Assembly: GCF_014636935.1 (NCBI RefSeq)
Contig: NZ_BMES01000001.1
Coordinates: 1,679,782-1,743,781 of the forward strand
Direction of reading: 5' to 3'
Source: Alsobacter metallidurans
Lineage (GTDB): Bacteria > Pseudomonadota > Alphaproteobacteria > Rhizobiales > Beijerinckiaceae
Length of the DNA stretch: 64,000 nt
Below are positions 26,508 to 33,904 of this stretch, piece by piece. The notes below the pieces were generated by a model, which was not told where the DNA came from, did not search any database, and worked only from the letters and a program-made list of their open reading frames with translations. Numbering within the stretch: the stretch's first letter is position 1; every line of letters starts with the position of its first letter. The position numbers were made by a program, and so were the translations under genes.

Positions 26508-26876
26508 TTAGCGGCAGATCACCCGGCCGGACGACGCGCGCTGGCACTGGCGACCATTCCGGTAAACGACCGGGTTTTCGCTGCGGCCATAGCCGTAACC
26601 ACGGCCGTATTCACGTCCGTATCCCCGGCCATAGCCGCGATCATAACCACGCCCGTAGCCGTAGCCGCCGCCCGCCGGCCGGCACACCACCGCGCCGGAC
26701 GAAGCCCGCTGGCACTGTCGGCCGTTGCGATAAACGATTGGATTTTCCTGGACAGTCTGCACGAGACCGTCCTCGGCGCCCGTAAGCGGCGCAACCGGGA
26801 ACGGCGCGGCCTGCGCCGAAGAGGCTCCGAGCCAGGCTGCGGCGGCGGCGATGACGATTGCTGCGGTCTTTTTCAA
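26508..26876 (-). CDS. Small secreted protein with duplicated 23-residue Cys motif (paralogue A)
   Basis: 122 aa with a signal peptide (about 1-23, cleavage after AQA). Two copies of a 23-residue unit (E44-R66 and E100-R122) follow the pattern ENPxVYRNGRQCQRASSG then xVxCR, separated by a Gly/Tyr/Arg-rich linker (about 67-99). Each unit has two Cys, so an exported disulfide-bonded protein is plausible. The start codon is TTG, overlapping the TGA of the acyltransferase gene (TTGA), with GGGAG upstream. A paralogue lies at 28154-28477. Function unknown. Confidence 0.8.
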   Translation of the reverse strand: MKKTAAIVIAAAAAWLGASSAQAAPFPVAPLTGAEDGLVQTVQENPIVYRNGRQCQRASSGAVVCRPAGGGYGYGRGYDRGYGRGYGREYGRGYGYGRSENPVVYRNGRQCQRASSGRVICR

Positions 26877-28042
26877 GTTTCAACTCCCTCACGTGAACGT
26901 ATCTGATTATCGATCGACGACGTTTGAAAGGCCGGGCGGTTCCACTTCGGCCTTGAGCTTGTCGGCCGAAACAGCTGAACGGCCTGCCTATTCGTCCGCC
27001 GGAGCCTCTTTCGCAAGGTGCGGAGACCGCGCGCAACGGCGCGGTGGTGACGTTCCACCGCCCACCAGAGCGCGATTGCAAACATGTTTGCGGCCGCCAG
27101 GCCCGTCCAGAACGGAAAGTACCTGAATGCGAGATGGGTCAGGTACAGCGAGTAGGAGAAGGCGGCCAGACCACGCCCGGAGCGAGCCAGCCAAGCCGGT
27201 GGCCGCAGCCGCTCGACGGCGAGCAGAAACGAGAACAGGCCGGCTCCGATCAGCACGTTGAGCAGGAAATCGTAGAACTGACCCTCGACGGCTTCCCATC
27301 GCAAGACCGCCAGCGCCGTGAAGGATGCCGCCAGAGCGGCCCACACCGGGGCGTTGCGCGGCAGGCGGCTCCACAGTGACGCCGCCAGCGCCCCGAGCAT
27401 CCACGTCAAGGCGAGGCGACCGCTCACAGTCTGGTGGTGCCAGACGACAAGCGCGGGCAGGAACAGGGGCAGATAGGGCCAGAGGCTCTGCCGGCGGCGC
27501 AGCATAAGCGCGCCGAGCCCGACATAGCACCACCACTCCACCGCGATGGACCAGAGGGTTCGCCCGGGTCCGACCCGGTCAAAGGCGGGAAACCACTCCC
27601 AACGCTCATGCAGCGGGAAATCCTGCAGCATGAACAGGTTGGCCATGACCGTGACCAGATCCGTCGGGCCATCCTTGGCGAAGGACACCCCAGCGAGCCA
27701 CAGAAATGCGAGGGCGGGCACGTAGGGGGTGAAGACCCTCGCGGCGCGGTCGATCAGGAAGTCGCCATAGTCATAGTCGCTCGGCTTAGAGGCCACGCTG
27801 GCGGCGATCAGAAAGCCAGACATCACGAAAAACAGGATGACGCCGAGATCCTGCATCGTGAACGGAGAGGCGACGCCGTTCAGCGATAGGAAGTGCCCCA
27901 CCAGCACGAGTTGCGCCGCAATGCCCCTCGTCCAGTCGAGCGTCACGGTTTGCGCCGGCGACAGCGCCTTGCGCGTTGATCCAGCTTCAAGGATTCGGGG
28001 ATGCCGAAGCCGCTCTGCGGCGTTGGCCGGATCGGCGCTCAT
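26873..28042 (-). CDS. Acyltransferase family 3 membrane protein
   Basis: 389 aa with about ten membrane segments. The N-terminal motif is LDWTRGIAAQLVLVGHFLSL, with the family's catalytic-type His, then LGVILFFVMSGFLIA, and WSIAVEWWCYVGLGALML centrally. The C-terminal tail of about 60 residues is basic and cytosolic-looking. Such proteins O-acylate glycans. Its stop overlaps the TTG start of paralogue A, so the two are translationally coupled, which links this enzyme to that secreted protein. Confidence 0.85.
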   Translation of the reverse strand: MSADPANAAERLRHPRILEAGSTRKALSPAQTVTLDWTRGIAAQLVLVGHFLSLNGVASPFTMQDLGVILFFVMSGFLIAASVASKPSDYDYGDFLIDRAARVFTPYVPALAFLWLAGVSFAKDGPTDLVTVMANLFMLQDFPLHERWEWFPAFDRVGPGRTLWSIAVEWWCYVGLGALMLRRRQSLWPYLPLFLPALVVWHHQTVSGRLALTWMLGALAASLWSRLPRNAPVWAALAASFTALAVLRWEAVEGQFYDFLLNVLIGAGLFSFLLAVERLRPPAWLARSGRGLAAFSYSLYLTHLAFRYFPFWTGLAAANMFAIALWWAVERHHRAVARGLRTLRKRLRRTNRQAVQLFRPTSSRPKWNRPAFQTSSIDNQIRSREGVET

Positions 28043-28111
28043 GCAGGACGCCTCCCGGTTGTGCGTGGGGCCGCAGATTGGCGGTGATCCACCTGGACGT
28101 CGGTAAACGCA

Positions 28112-28141
28112 ACGACTCCGCCGGCAGCCCGGCGGAGTCGT
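28112..28141 (-). terminator. Terminator-like hairpin after paralogue B
   Basis: A perfect 13-bp stem (28112-28124 and 28129-28141, ACGACTCCGCCGG) with loop CAGC, 12 bp past the stop of the minus-strand gene at 28154. The T-tract on the minus strand is weak (TTGCGTTT). Confidence 0.6.
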
Positions 28142-28153
28142 GGTAAAGCTGAT

Positions 28154-28477
28154 TTAGCGGCAGATAACCCGGCCGGACGAAGCCTGCTGGCAGCGTCGAC
28201 CGTTCTGGTACCAGACAGGGTTTTCCGAGTAGCCGCGGCGGTAGCCGTACCCGCCGCCATAGCCGCCGCCGTACCCGCCGCCCCAGCCGTAGCCATAGCG
28301 CTCACGACGCAAAGGCCGGCAGATAACGCGCCCGGAAGACGCCTGCTGGCATTGCTGGCCGTTGCGGTAGAAGATTGGCGTATCCGGTTCGTCATCATAG
28401 TAATACTGCGCCTGAGCCGAAGCTGCTCCAGCCACCAGGGCGAGAGAGGCGAACGCCACCGTTGCAAACATCCTCAT
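28154..28477 (-). CDS. Small secreted protein with duplicated 23-residue Cys motif (paralogue B)
   Basis: 107 aa, signal peptide about 1-23 (AGAASAQA). Two 23-residue units (32-54 and 85-107) match the pattern of paralogue A: xTPIFYRNGQQCQQASSG and ENPVWYQNGRRCQQASSG, each ending VICR. A Gly/Tyr-rich linker (about 61-84, GYGGGYGGGYGYR) joins them. AGGAGA precedes the ATG. It has its own terminator and lies upstream of the acyltransferase gene in the same orientation. Function unknown. Confidence 0.8.
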   Translation of the reverse strand: MRMFATVAFASLALVAGAASAQAQYYYDDEPDTPIFYRNGQQCQQASSGRVICRPLRRERYGYGWGGGYGGGYGGGYGYRRGYSENPVWYQNGRRCQQASSGRVICR

Positions 28478-28815
28478 GGGTCTTCTCCTGGTCCGTTTGA
28501 ATGCCTAGCTACGTCGACGGTTCCGCAGCTCTGGTTCCTGATCCGCCAAGCTCAGGCTGGTTGCAACCTAAAGCCAGCGGACGGCGAATTCACGAGCGAA
28601 ATATGATAAAGGTATCGTTACGTCGCCCGGTCGATCAATTTTTCCCTGAGTTCGACCACGTTGGTTGTTGCGGTCTGCGCTCTGGCCGCCGCGCTCGAGA
28701 CGATCCGCCGCAGCGGCGGAGCCTTGAGCATTGCAGGGTAATAACGTGTTGGCCGGCCTGAATGTTCCCGGAACGAGTGCGCGACGACTTGCGCCGCTTT
28801 GGCCTAAAAAGCGGT
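28478..28815. other. 338-bp intergenic stretch; one weak 37-codon ORF
   Basis: It holds the promoter region of paralogue B and the downstream end of the nuclease-fold gene. A short minus-strand ORF (28618-28731) encodes MLKAPPLRRIVSSAAARAQT and continues to ELREKLIDRAT. It looks protein-like, but no ribosome binding site is visible, so it is not called as a gene. A somewhat AT-rich patch lies at about 28600-28640. Nothing else recognised. Confidence 0.4.
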
Positions 28816-29460
28816 TCAGCTCTTCGGCTTTGCCGTGCGGGAGCGGCGTCCTTCGAGAACGATCGTCCAGCCGCCAGCCCAGAGACCCGCGGAGGCCGTC
28901 TTGGCGGCCTGTGTCTCGCGCTCGTATTTGGGTTCGGCGCCTTCCGATGAGCGCGCCCATCCGTTGGCGACCATGATCCGCGCTAGGTCGCCTTCGCGGC
29001 CTTTGCACCGGGCGCGAATGCGTCGTTTCTCCAGCCGCTCGACCACTTCACAACTGAGAGTCTGATCTCGCAATTGATTGGCGAGCGCCGCCCGGGCGCG
29101 CAGCCCGCAGGCCCAGCGCAACTTGGCGGTGTCGGCGCAAACGGCTTCGGGTCCGGGCCCGATCACCTCGTCTAGGATGATCTCCCCGTTTGCCTTTGAG
29201 GTGAACGATACCGAATCGACCGGATCGAACGGGCCTTCCACGCTCACGACCGCGAGAACCGTCGGAGGCGGGATCTTGGAGGCCGGCGCAGGTACTGGAG
29301 GCGGGGCCGCGATTTCGACCGGCGGCGGCGGAGGGACGGGAGGTTGGGACAGCCGGTCGCCCATGGTGGCGACCAACCCGATCGCGGCGGCCAGAAGGAC
29401 GCCGGCGATCAACGCCACGCGCGCCAGAACGCCGGCGTCGCCCCAGATCGGCCTGTTCAC
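28816..29460 (-). CDS. Membrane-anchored staphylococcal-nuclease-like fold protein, probably degenerate
   Basis: 214 aa from a GTG at 29460 behind GGGAG. One membrane segment (about 13-33), then a Pro-rich stretch (PPVPPPPPVEIAAPPP), then a domain from about 75 with the thermonuclease-family pattern: VCADTAKLRWACGLRARAAL, CKGREGDLARIMVANGWA, and a final GLWAGGW. The usual catalytic Arg/Glu pair of the RL.G.D.PE segment is not evident, so it may bind rather than cut. The open frame extends upstream to 29535, but without a ribosome binding site there. Confidence 0.65.
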   Translation of the reverse strand: MNRPIWGDAGVLARVALIAGVLLAAAIGLVATMGDRLSQPPVPPPPPVEIAAPPPVPAPASKIPPPTVLAVVSVEGPFDPVDSVSFTSKANGEIILDEVIGPGPEAVCADTAKLRWACGLRARAALANQLRDQTLSCEVVERLEKRRIRARCKGREGDLARIMVANGWARSSEGAEPKYERETQAAKTASAGLWAGGWTIVLEGRRSRTAKPKS

Positions 29461-29725
29461 GCGAGTCTCCCGCAGGCGCCAATCGCGAATCGCAAGGCAT
29501 GCCTCAACCGTTGAGAGCCGAGATGTAAAGCACACCTTCGCGGACGGAAATGCTCGCCGTCCCTTTTGGCAACGCTCCTTTCACCACAGCCCCATGGAAA
29601 CGGGCGCGTCCGCTTGAGTCGCTCAAATTGAATCAATCCTTCTCAGAACCGTTGAACCGCCCCCACGCTACCGGTTCAAGCGAAGGGCGGCCCCGGCGTC
29701 GCAGCGTTGACCTTAGGAGGGTGAG

Positions 29726-30058
29726 ATGGCGGCGATGTGGGCGATCCTGGCGGTCCTGGGCGGCGGGATCGGGTTTACGATCGGCCTGAACTTCGGCATC
29801 GCCGCCGCGTTCGTCTCCGCTTTCGTCGGCGCCTGGACGTTCACGGGCGCCGGCGTCGCCGCCTTGCTGCTGCGCGGCTCGCGTCCGGGCGGCGAGAAGG
29901 ATGTGAACGCTGAAGCCGCCGATGACGTGGTCGAGATCGACCTCGACGCCATGACCGACCAGATGGTGAGCGCCCTGCGAGGCGCGCTTGAGGCGGCCGA
30001 GCGGCGCGACGGCGCGGCAGTGCGCATGGGCGACGCCGCAGGGCGCGCTTGCGCCTGA
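29726..30058 (+). CDS. Small two-segment membrane protein, unknown
   Basis: 110 aa. AGGAGG precedes the ATG with good spacing. Two hydrophobic stretches (about 5-27 and 30-50, rich in Gly/Ala) are followed by an acidic cytosolic tail (DVVEIDLDAMTDQMVSALRG). No family recognised. It is followed by a strong plus-strand terminator, which supports its being a real single-gene transcript. Confidence 0.65.
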   Translation: MAAMWAILAVLGGGIGFTIGLNFGIAAAFVSAFVGAWTFTGAGVAALLLRGSRPGGEKDVNAEAADDVVEIDLDAMTDQMVSALRGALEAAERRDGAAVRMGDAAGRACA

Positions 30059-30118
30059 CCTGACGCCCACAGGGTAAAACCCAGCCGCGTCTGCGGCTCA
30101 ACTGCAATCGATGAAGTC

Positions 30119-30146
30119 AGCCGCCGGCGCATCGCTGGCGGCTTTT
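30119..30146 (+). terminator. Rho-independent terminator
   Basis: An 11-bp stem (30119-30129 and 30133-30143, one G-T pair) with loop CAT followed by TTT, about 60 bp after the small membrane protein gene. Confidence 0.7.
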
Positions 30147-30192
30147 GCGTTTGTTCAGGCCCCGAACTCAGCGCAACTGTGACTGACAAACC

Positions 30193-30221
30193 AAAAAGCC
30201 CGCCGTGGAAGCGGCGGGCTC
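30193..30221 (-). terminator. Rho-independent terminator of the C93 peptidase gene
   Basis: Arms AGCCCGCC and GGCGGGCT with a short loop, followed on the minus strand by TTTTT. Located about 33 bp after the peptidase stop codon. Confidence 0.8.
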
Positions 30222-30253
30222 AGCAACGGAGAAGTGGCGCGCGAGAGGAAGTC

Positions 30254-30982
30254 TCAGCCGTCCACGCCGCCGCGCAGCGTCCAACTCTCGTTGGAGAATG
30301 GATCGGAAGCCGCCGAGGCGCTGGCCACTGGCTTCTCCGCGCCGCGCCGAACCGGCGGAGCGGTCCGGGCGATCGTTGGGCGCGCCGCTCGGCTGGGCTC
30401 GAGCGACACCCAATAGCGCGGTTGCGCCGCGGACTGGCGCTTGACCCATTTGTACCCCGAGAGGTTCCAAGCGACCACGCGCCCACGCAGGTTGTCGAGC
30501 ACGAAGTCGCCTCGGTCGGTGCGAACCGTTAGAACAAGGTGATTCTCGCCCGACCCCGTGACCACGGCTGCGAGCGATAAGGCATTCGCCGGAAAGCCGC
30601 GTGCGATCAGCGCCGAACGTTTCTGAACCGCGTAGTCGTTGCAGTTGCCGTAGCGCGTTTCCAGCGACCACTTGAAGCCGTCCTTGCCGGCGTTCGGCGC
30701 GATGCGGGCGTTCACGGCCGCATTCACGGCAGCCATCTCGCTCCAGCGCGCGGGCGTGAGCGCGACCTCGCTCTCGCCGGCGGGCCTGCACTGGTCGGCA
30801 TGGGCGTTGCAGAATTGAATGAAAGCGAGGGGCGCGAGCGTCAGTTCGCCGTCGCCCAGAGCAGTGGCCTGCGGCAGGCTCCGGGCCTGATCGCCCTGCG
30901 ATGGGGTGGGGCTCGCATTCGCGACGCCGTTGCCGAAGCCAATCGCGACCGTCAACACGGCCGCGTGGAGAACGCGGGACAT
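30254..30982 (-). CDS. Transglutaminase-like cysteine peptidase (C93/BTLCP family)
   Basis: 242 aa, exported (signal about 1-24). Cys-His-Asp triad candidates are in order: RYGNCNDYAVQKR, GENHLVLTV and FVLDNLRG, matching the bacterial transglutaminase-like cysteine peptidase family (LapG-like fold). LapG cleaves a surface adhesin, but no LapD or adhesin gene lies nearby, and many alphaproteobacterial members have no known substrate. Two ATGs occur in tandem (30985, 30982); GGGAG spacing favours the second. Confidence 0.85.
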   Translation of the reverse strand: MSRVLHAAVLTVAIGFGNGVANASPTPSQGDQARSLPQATALGDGELTLAPLAFIQFCNAHADQCRPAGESEVALTPARWSEMAAVNAAVNARIAPNAGKDGFKWSLETRYGNCNDYAVQKRSALIARGFPANALSLAAVVTGSGENHLVLTVRTDRGDFVLDNLRGRVVAWNLSGYKWVKRQSAAQPRYWVSLEPSRAARPTIARTAPPVRRGAEKPVASASAASDPFSNESWTLRGGVDG

Positions 30983-31114
30983 CATGATCTCCCTGATCAG
31001 ATGCCACGAATTTAAAGATGAAGGATTGCAGGTCGGCGCCGGATCAGCGTCGAATACTGGCTATCGTATCAGTCAGTCTTTAACCAGCATGCGGCGATCC
31101 GAAACCGGACTACG

Positions 31115-31312
31115 TCAAGCCATTGGCCGGCGCCGGGCCGAGAGCAGCCGGTAAGCCACAAAGATCAGGCCAAGCACCGCTGCGCCGACCAGGATTGCGG
31201 ATGTGAGGTTCGGCTCTACGATGAGGCCCGGCGTCGCATAGCCCAGCACGGCCGCACAAAGCAGCACAACCGCAGTGGCGCGATGGATGGGGTGCCGGAA
31301 AAAACGCAACAT
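31115..31312 (-). CDS. Small membrane protein, unknown
   Basis: 65 aa with two hydrophobic stretches (about 12-30 and 38-57) and basic ends ([20 protein letters not shown]). No known family is recognised. Codon use is ordinary for the window and no competing frame is better. Confidence 0.5.
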   Translation of the reverse strand: MLRFFRHPIHRATAVVLLCAAVLGYATPGLIVEPNLTSAILVGAAVLGLIFVAYRLLSARRRPMA

Positions 31313-31355
31313 CGTCCAATATAACGCGCGACAACACCGGGCGTTCCTTGGCGGC

Positions 31356-31655
31356 TCAACGCCTCAATCGATCTCCGAGCCGCTCCACTTCCCGACGCAG
31401 CGTGTCAAGGCCGCGCTGCATTTCCCGGACGGCGTTGTCGGAGATGATCGGGGCCGAGGTCAGCGGCGGCCCCGGCGTGGCATCCGGGCAGTCGGGGAGG
31501 CCGTCGCGCTTCAATCGCGGCGAGATCCCGCCTTGTGGCGTCAGGAGGTAGGCGCAACCGGTGTCGTCCCGCCAGACCACGGGTTGATCGAGCGCGAAGG
31601 CGGGAGTGGCCCCGCAAGCAGTGATTAGGAGGGCGGCGAAAGCAGGACTGCGCAT
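31356..31655 (-). CDS. Small secreted protein, unknown
   Basis: 99 aa from the ATG at 31655 (an in-frame TTG lies 9 bases upstream). Signal peptide about 1-22 (FAALLITACGATPAFA). The mature part has two Cys in DDTGCAYLL and GLPDCPD and a C-terminal predicted helix (REMQRGLDTLRREVERL) that may be a coiled coil. Not recognised. Confidence 0.6.
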   Translation of the reverse strand: MRSPAFAALLITACGATPAFALDQPVVWRDDTGCAYLLTPQGGISPRLKRDGLPDCPDATPGPPLTSAPIISDNAVREMQRGLDTLRREVERLGDRLRR

Positions 31656-31697
31656 GCCCGACAACGCAATCCCCTTCGATTCAGTTCAGGTCGGGGC

Positions 31698-31907
31698 TCA
31701 AAACTTACGGCGAACGACGGGGTCGAACGCCGGCACGGCATCCGGAAGGGGCGTCGCCCGCGCGGGCTGCTCGCGTCGCTCGATGCGGTCCATCAGGTGA
31801 ACAAGCCGCACCAGATAGGGCGGAAGGGGTTCATTGATGGCCGACATCAGTTCAGGGCCGGTCGGCGGGGCCGGGATCTCGTCGAAAGAGAAGGTTTGGC
31901 TGGACAT
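31698..31907 (-). CDS. Small soluble protein, unknown
   Basis: 69 aa, MSSQTFSFDEIPAPPTGPEL with AAGGAT upstream of the ATG. Predicted helix LPPYLVRLVHLMDRIERRE in the middle. No family recognised. It follows an AT-rich promoter-like segment. Confidence 0.5.
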   Translation of the reverse strand: MSSQTFSFDEIPAPPTGPELMSAINEPLPPYLVRLVHLMDRIERREQPARATPLPDAVPAFDPVVRRKF

Positions 31908-32008
31908 TCATGATATCCTTTCGAGCGAAGGCAAGCATCTCATGGTTAATAAAATCTTAACATGAAAGTCATTGGGCACCTTGGGCTGCGCAATTCCGGA
32001 GATCGACG
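31908..32008. promoter_or_regulatory. AT-rich divergent promoter region
   Basis: A short AT-rich patch (about 31940-31965, around GGTTAATAAAATCTTAACAT) stands out in otherwise GC-rich DNA between divergent small genes. It is the likely promoter for one or both. No exact boxes assigned. Confidence 0.4.
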
Positions 32009-32134
32009 ATGACGCGTCTGGCGACCTGGGTAATCTTGTTTGCAGTCCTGAATACTGTATCGGCCTGTGGTCATTGCGCCGATTTCAGGCCCTTTAACCC
32101 GTTTCGGAGCTGCCAGGATGATCAGCCTCGCTAG
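32009..32134 (+). CDS. Probable 41-aa lipoprotein (short ORF)
   Basis: ATG with GGAG seven bases upstream. The product begins MTRLATWVILFAVLNTVSAC: a short basic start, a hydrophobic stretch, and a lipobox-like VSAC at residues 17-20. The mature peptide (GHCADFRPFNPFRSCQDDQPR after its first residues) would carry two further Cys. It lies 15 bp upstream of ogt and could share its transcript. Similar in design to tiny entericidin-type lipoproteins, though no homology is claimed. Confidence 0.5.
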   Translation: MTRLATWVILFAVLNTVSACGHCADFRPFNPFRSCQDDQPR

Positions 32135-32149
32135 GGAGGGCGCGACGTC

Positions 32150-32701
32150 GTGACCAACCGTCTCGTGTTCGAAACCGCGATCGGCGAGTGCGCGCTGGCC
32201 TGGACGGACCGAGGAATTTCGAAGTTGTGGCTGCCGGGCGGCTCCCTTCCACAGGGTGATTCGACCTACGAGCACAGTCCGGCGTGGCTGGCCGGCGCCG
32301 TCGACGCGATCCAGCGCCTCCTGCTGGGGCAGAGGGTGGATCTCTGTTTCATTCCGGTCGATCTTCGCGCCGCGCCAGACTTTCATCGAAAAGTCTACGT
32401 CGTCGCGCGCTCCATCCCGCCCGGCCGCGCGATGACGTATGGCGAAGTCGCCGCGGCGATCGGCGAACCCGGCGCGGCCCGGGCCGTCGGGCAGGCGCTC
32501 GGCCGCAATCCGGTTCCCATCGTGGTTCCGTGCCATCGCGTGCTGGCGGCCGGCGGCAGGACAGGTGATTTTTCAGCTCCCGGCGGGGCTGCGTCCAAGC
32601 TGCGCTTGCTGGCGATCGAGGGCTATGCCGGCTCCGGGCCTTCGTTGTTCGACTTCGCCGAGGCTCAGGCGACTGCGCGAAGCGCCAGCGCCGATCCGTA
32701 G
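32150..32701 (+). CDS. ogt: Methylated-DNA-protein-cysteine methyltransferase
   Basis: 183 aa. C-terminal DNA-binding/active domain with RAMTYGEVAAAIGEPGAARAV (helix-turn-helix with Arg finger region) and the active-site motif IVVPCHRVLAAGG. It repairs O6-alkylguanine by suicide transfer to the Cys. The GTG start follows GGGAGG. Its 3' end overlaps the convergent DUF2938 gene by 37 bases. Confidence 0.92.
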   Translation: MTNRLVFETAIGECALAWTDRGISKLWLPGGSLPQGDSTYEHSPAWLAGAVDAIQRLLLGQRVDLCFIPVDLRAAPDFHRKVYVVARSIPPGRAMTYGEVAAAIGEPGAARAVGQALGRNPVPIVVPCHRVLAAGGRTGDFSAPGGAASKLRLLAIEGYAGSGPSLFDFAEAQATARSASADP

Positions 32702-33150
32702 AGGCCCAGCGCGAACACCACGTGGCCGGCAATGTTCAAGCCGCGGATTTGCATCGCGTTCGACCGTTTTGATGCGGCCCAGCCTGCGCCCATTCCGGGT
32801 TGCAGCAGAAACCAGCCCGCCCCGACGGTCACGAGGCCCAGCACCAAGGCGGGCGCGAATGTCGGTGCTTGCGCCCAACCGGGGACGATCGCCAGCAGAG
32901 CGCCCGCGTAGATCACTCCGATCGCGTAATGCGCAATCCACCCGATTGCGACTTCGCTCGGGTGCGGCTCGGCAGCCGCGATATCGTCGTGAAACACGCG
33001 TCCGGAGGGCAGGTGGCTGAACCAGCGGCCGACCAATCCCCAGTTGGCGAGCGGGATGCCGAAGCTACGGAACAGGAACAGGGCCCAGAGGTCCATCAGC
33101 GCCGTTGCGCCGACGCCGATTACGAGTGCGCGAACGAGAAAAGAGAACAT
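32665..33150 (-). CDS. DUF2938 family membrane protein
   Basis: 161 aa with four hydrophobic segments. VIGVGATALMDLWALFLFR near the N-terminus, then GRVFHDDIAAAEPHPSEVAIG and IGWIAHYAIGVIYAGAL, are characteristic of DUF2938 proteins. Role unknown. Overlaps ogt tail to tail. Confidence 0.8.
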   Translation of the reverse strand: MFSFLVRALVIGVGATALMDLWALFLFRSFGIPLANWGLVGRWFSHLPSGRVFHDDIAAAEPHPSEVAIGWIAHYAIGVIYAGALLAIVPGWAQAPTFAPALVLGLVTVGAGWFLLQPGMGAGWAASKRSNAMQIRGLNIAGHVVFALGLYGSALALRAVA

Positions 33151-33257
33151 GGCTGCACTCGAGGGGTGATGGCGGCTGGGCCGTCAATTCAGCCCGGATC
33201 AGCCCGTCGCGCCAGCGCCGGTGAGAGCGGCGCTCACGTTGTCCCCGCCCAAATGCG

Positions 33258-33704
33258 TCAGTCCGCCGCCGACTGGCTGGCCCGCGCCCGCCATGCGGAG
33301 CGGATTGCCCAAAGCGCTGCCGCGGCCAGAAACGCGCCGATCGCGCCCCCGAACGAACTCGCGACCCAGTCGATCAACTGAGACGTCCGGCCCGGAATGA
33401 ACTGTTGAACCCACTCGAGCAATGCGGCGAGCGTCGCAAAAGCGAGCGGCAGGGCCAGCGTGGGCGGTCGGGCGGCCGCGATCCCGATCAGGAAAGTTGC
33501 GCCTGAATAAGCCATGAAATGTTCGAACTGGCCCGAGGCGCCCGTATGCGGCCGATCCGCCCCGGGCACCACGGACAGGATCACGATGACGGCGACGAGC
33601 CCGAGGGCGGTCAGCTTCGCGGCCCTGTACGCGGTTCGGCCCGGCGGGCGCGTGAAGAAGGTCGGCGGCAATTGAAATCCTCGGTCGCGTTTCGGCGGGC
33701 GCAT
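33258..33704 (-). CDS. VanZ-like membrane protein
   Basis: 148 aa from the ATG at 33704 (MRPPKRDRG); an earlier ATG lies at 33734 and neither has a strong ribosome binding site. Four hydrophobic segments with ILSVVPGADRPH, QFEHFMAYSGATFLIG and LLEWVQQFIPGRTSQLIDW, the VanZ family pattern. Function of chromosomal VanZ-like proteins is unclear. Confidence 0.75.
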   Translation of the reverse strand: MRPPKRDRGFQLPPTFFTRPPGRTAYRAAKLTALGLVAVIVILSVVPGADRPHTGASGQFEHFMAYSGATFLIGIAAARPPTLALPLAFATLAALLEWVQQFIPGRTSQLIDWVASSFGGAIGAFLAAAALWAIRSAWRARASQSAAD

Positions 33705-33904
33705 CAGAACCGGACAAATCGGGCCGTAATGCATCCGGCTTGTGACGGCTGACACATATTGGCGGTTGCGTCCATGCCACGATGCAACAGTCAGACCAGC
33801 CCGGCGCCCGGCTCGTTTCGAAACGAAACAGGGTTGTCGGCAAGCCGTTTGCAACCTCTCGGCAGGTGTCGCGGTTTCTGCGCCGGAATCTTCGGAGTTG
33901 GCTC

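Noticed and set aside
26640-26660. Short repeats encoding Gly-Tyr-Arg, as a possible CRISPR or tandem DNA repeat
   Set aside because: They are imperfect codon repeats inside the secreted protein's linker, with no spacer structure.
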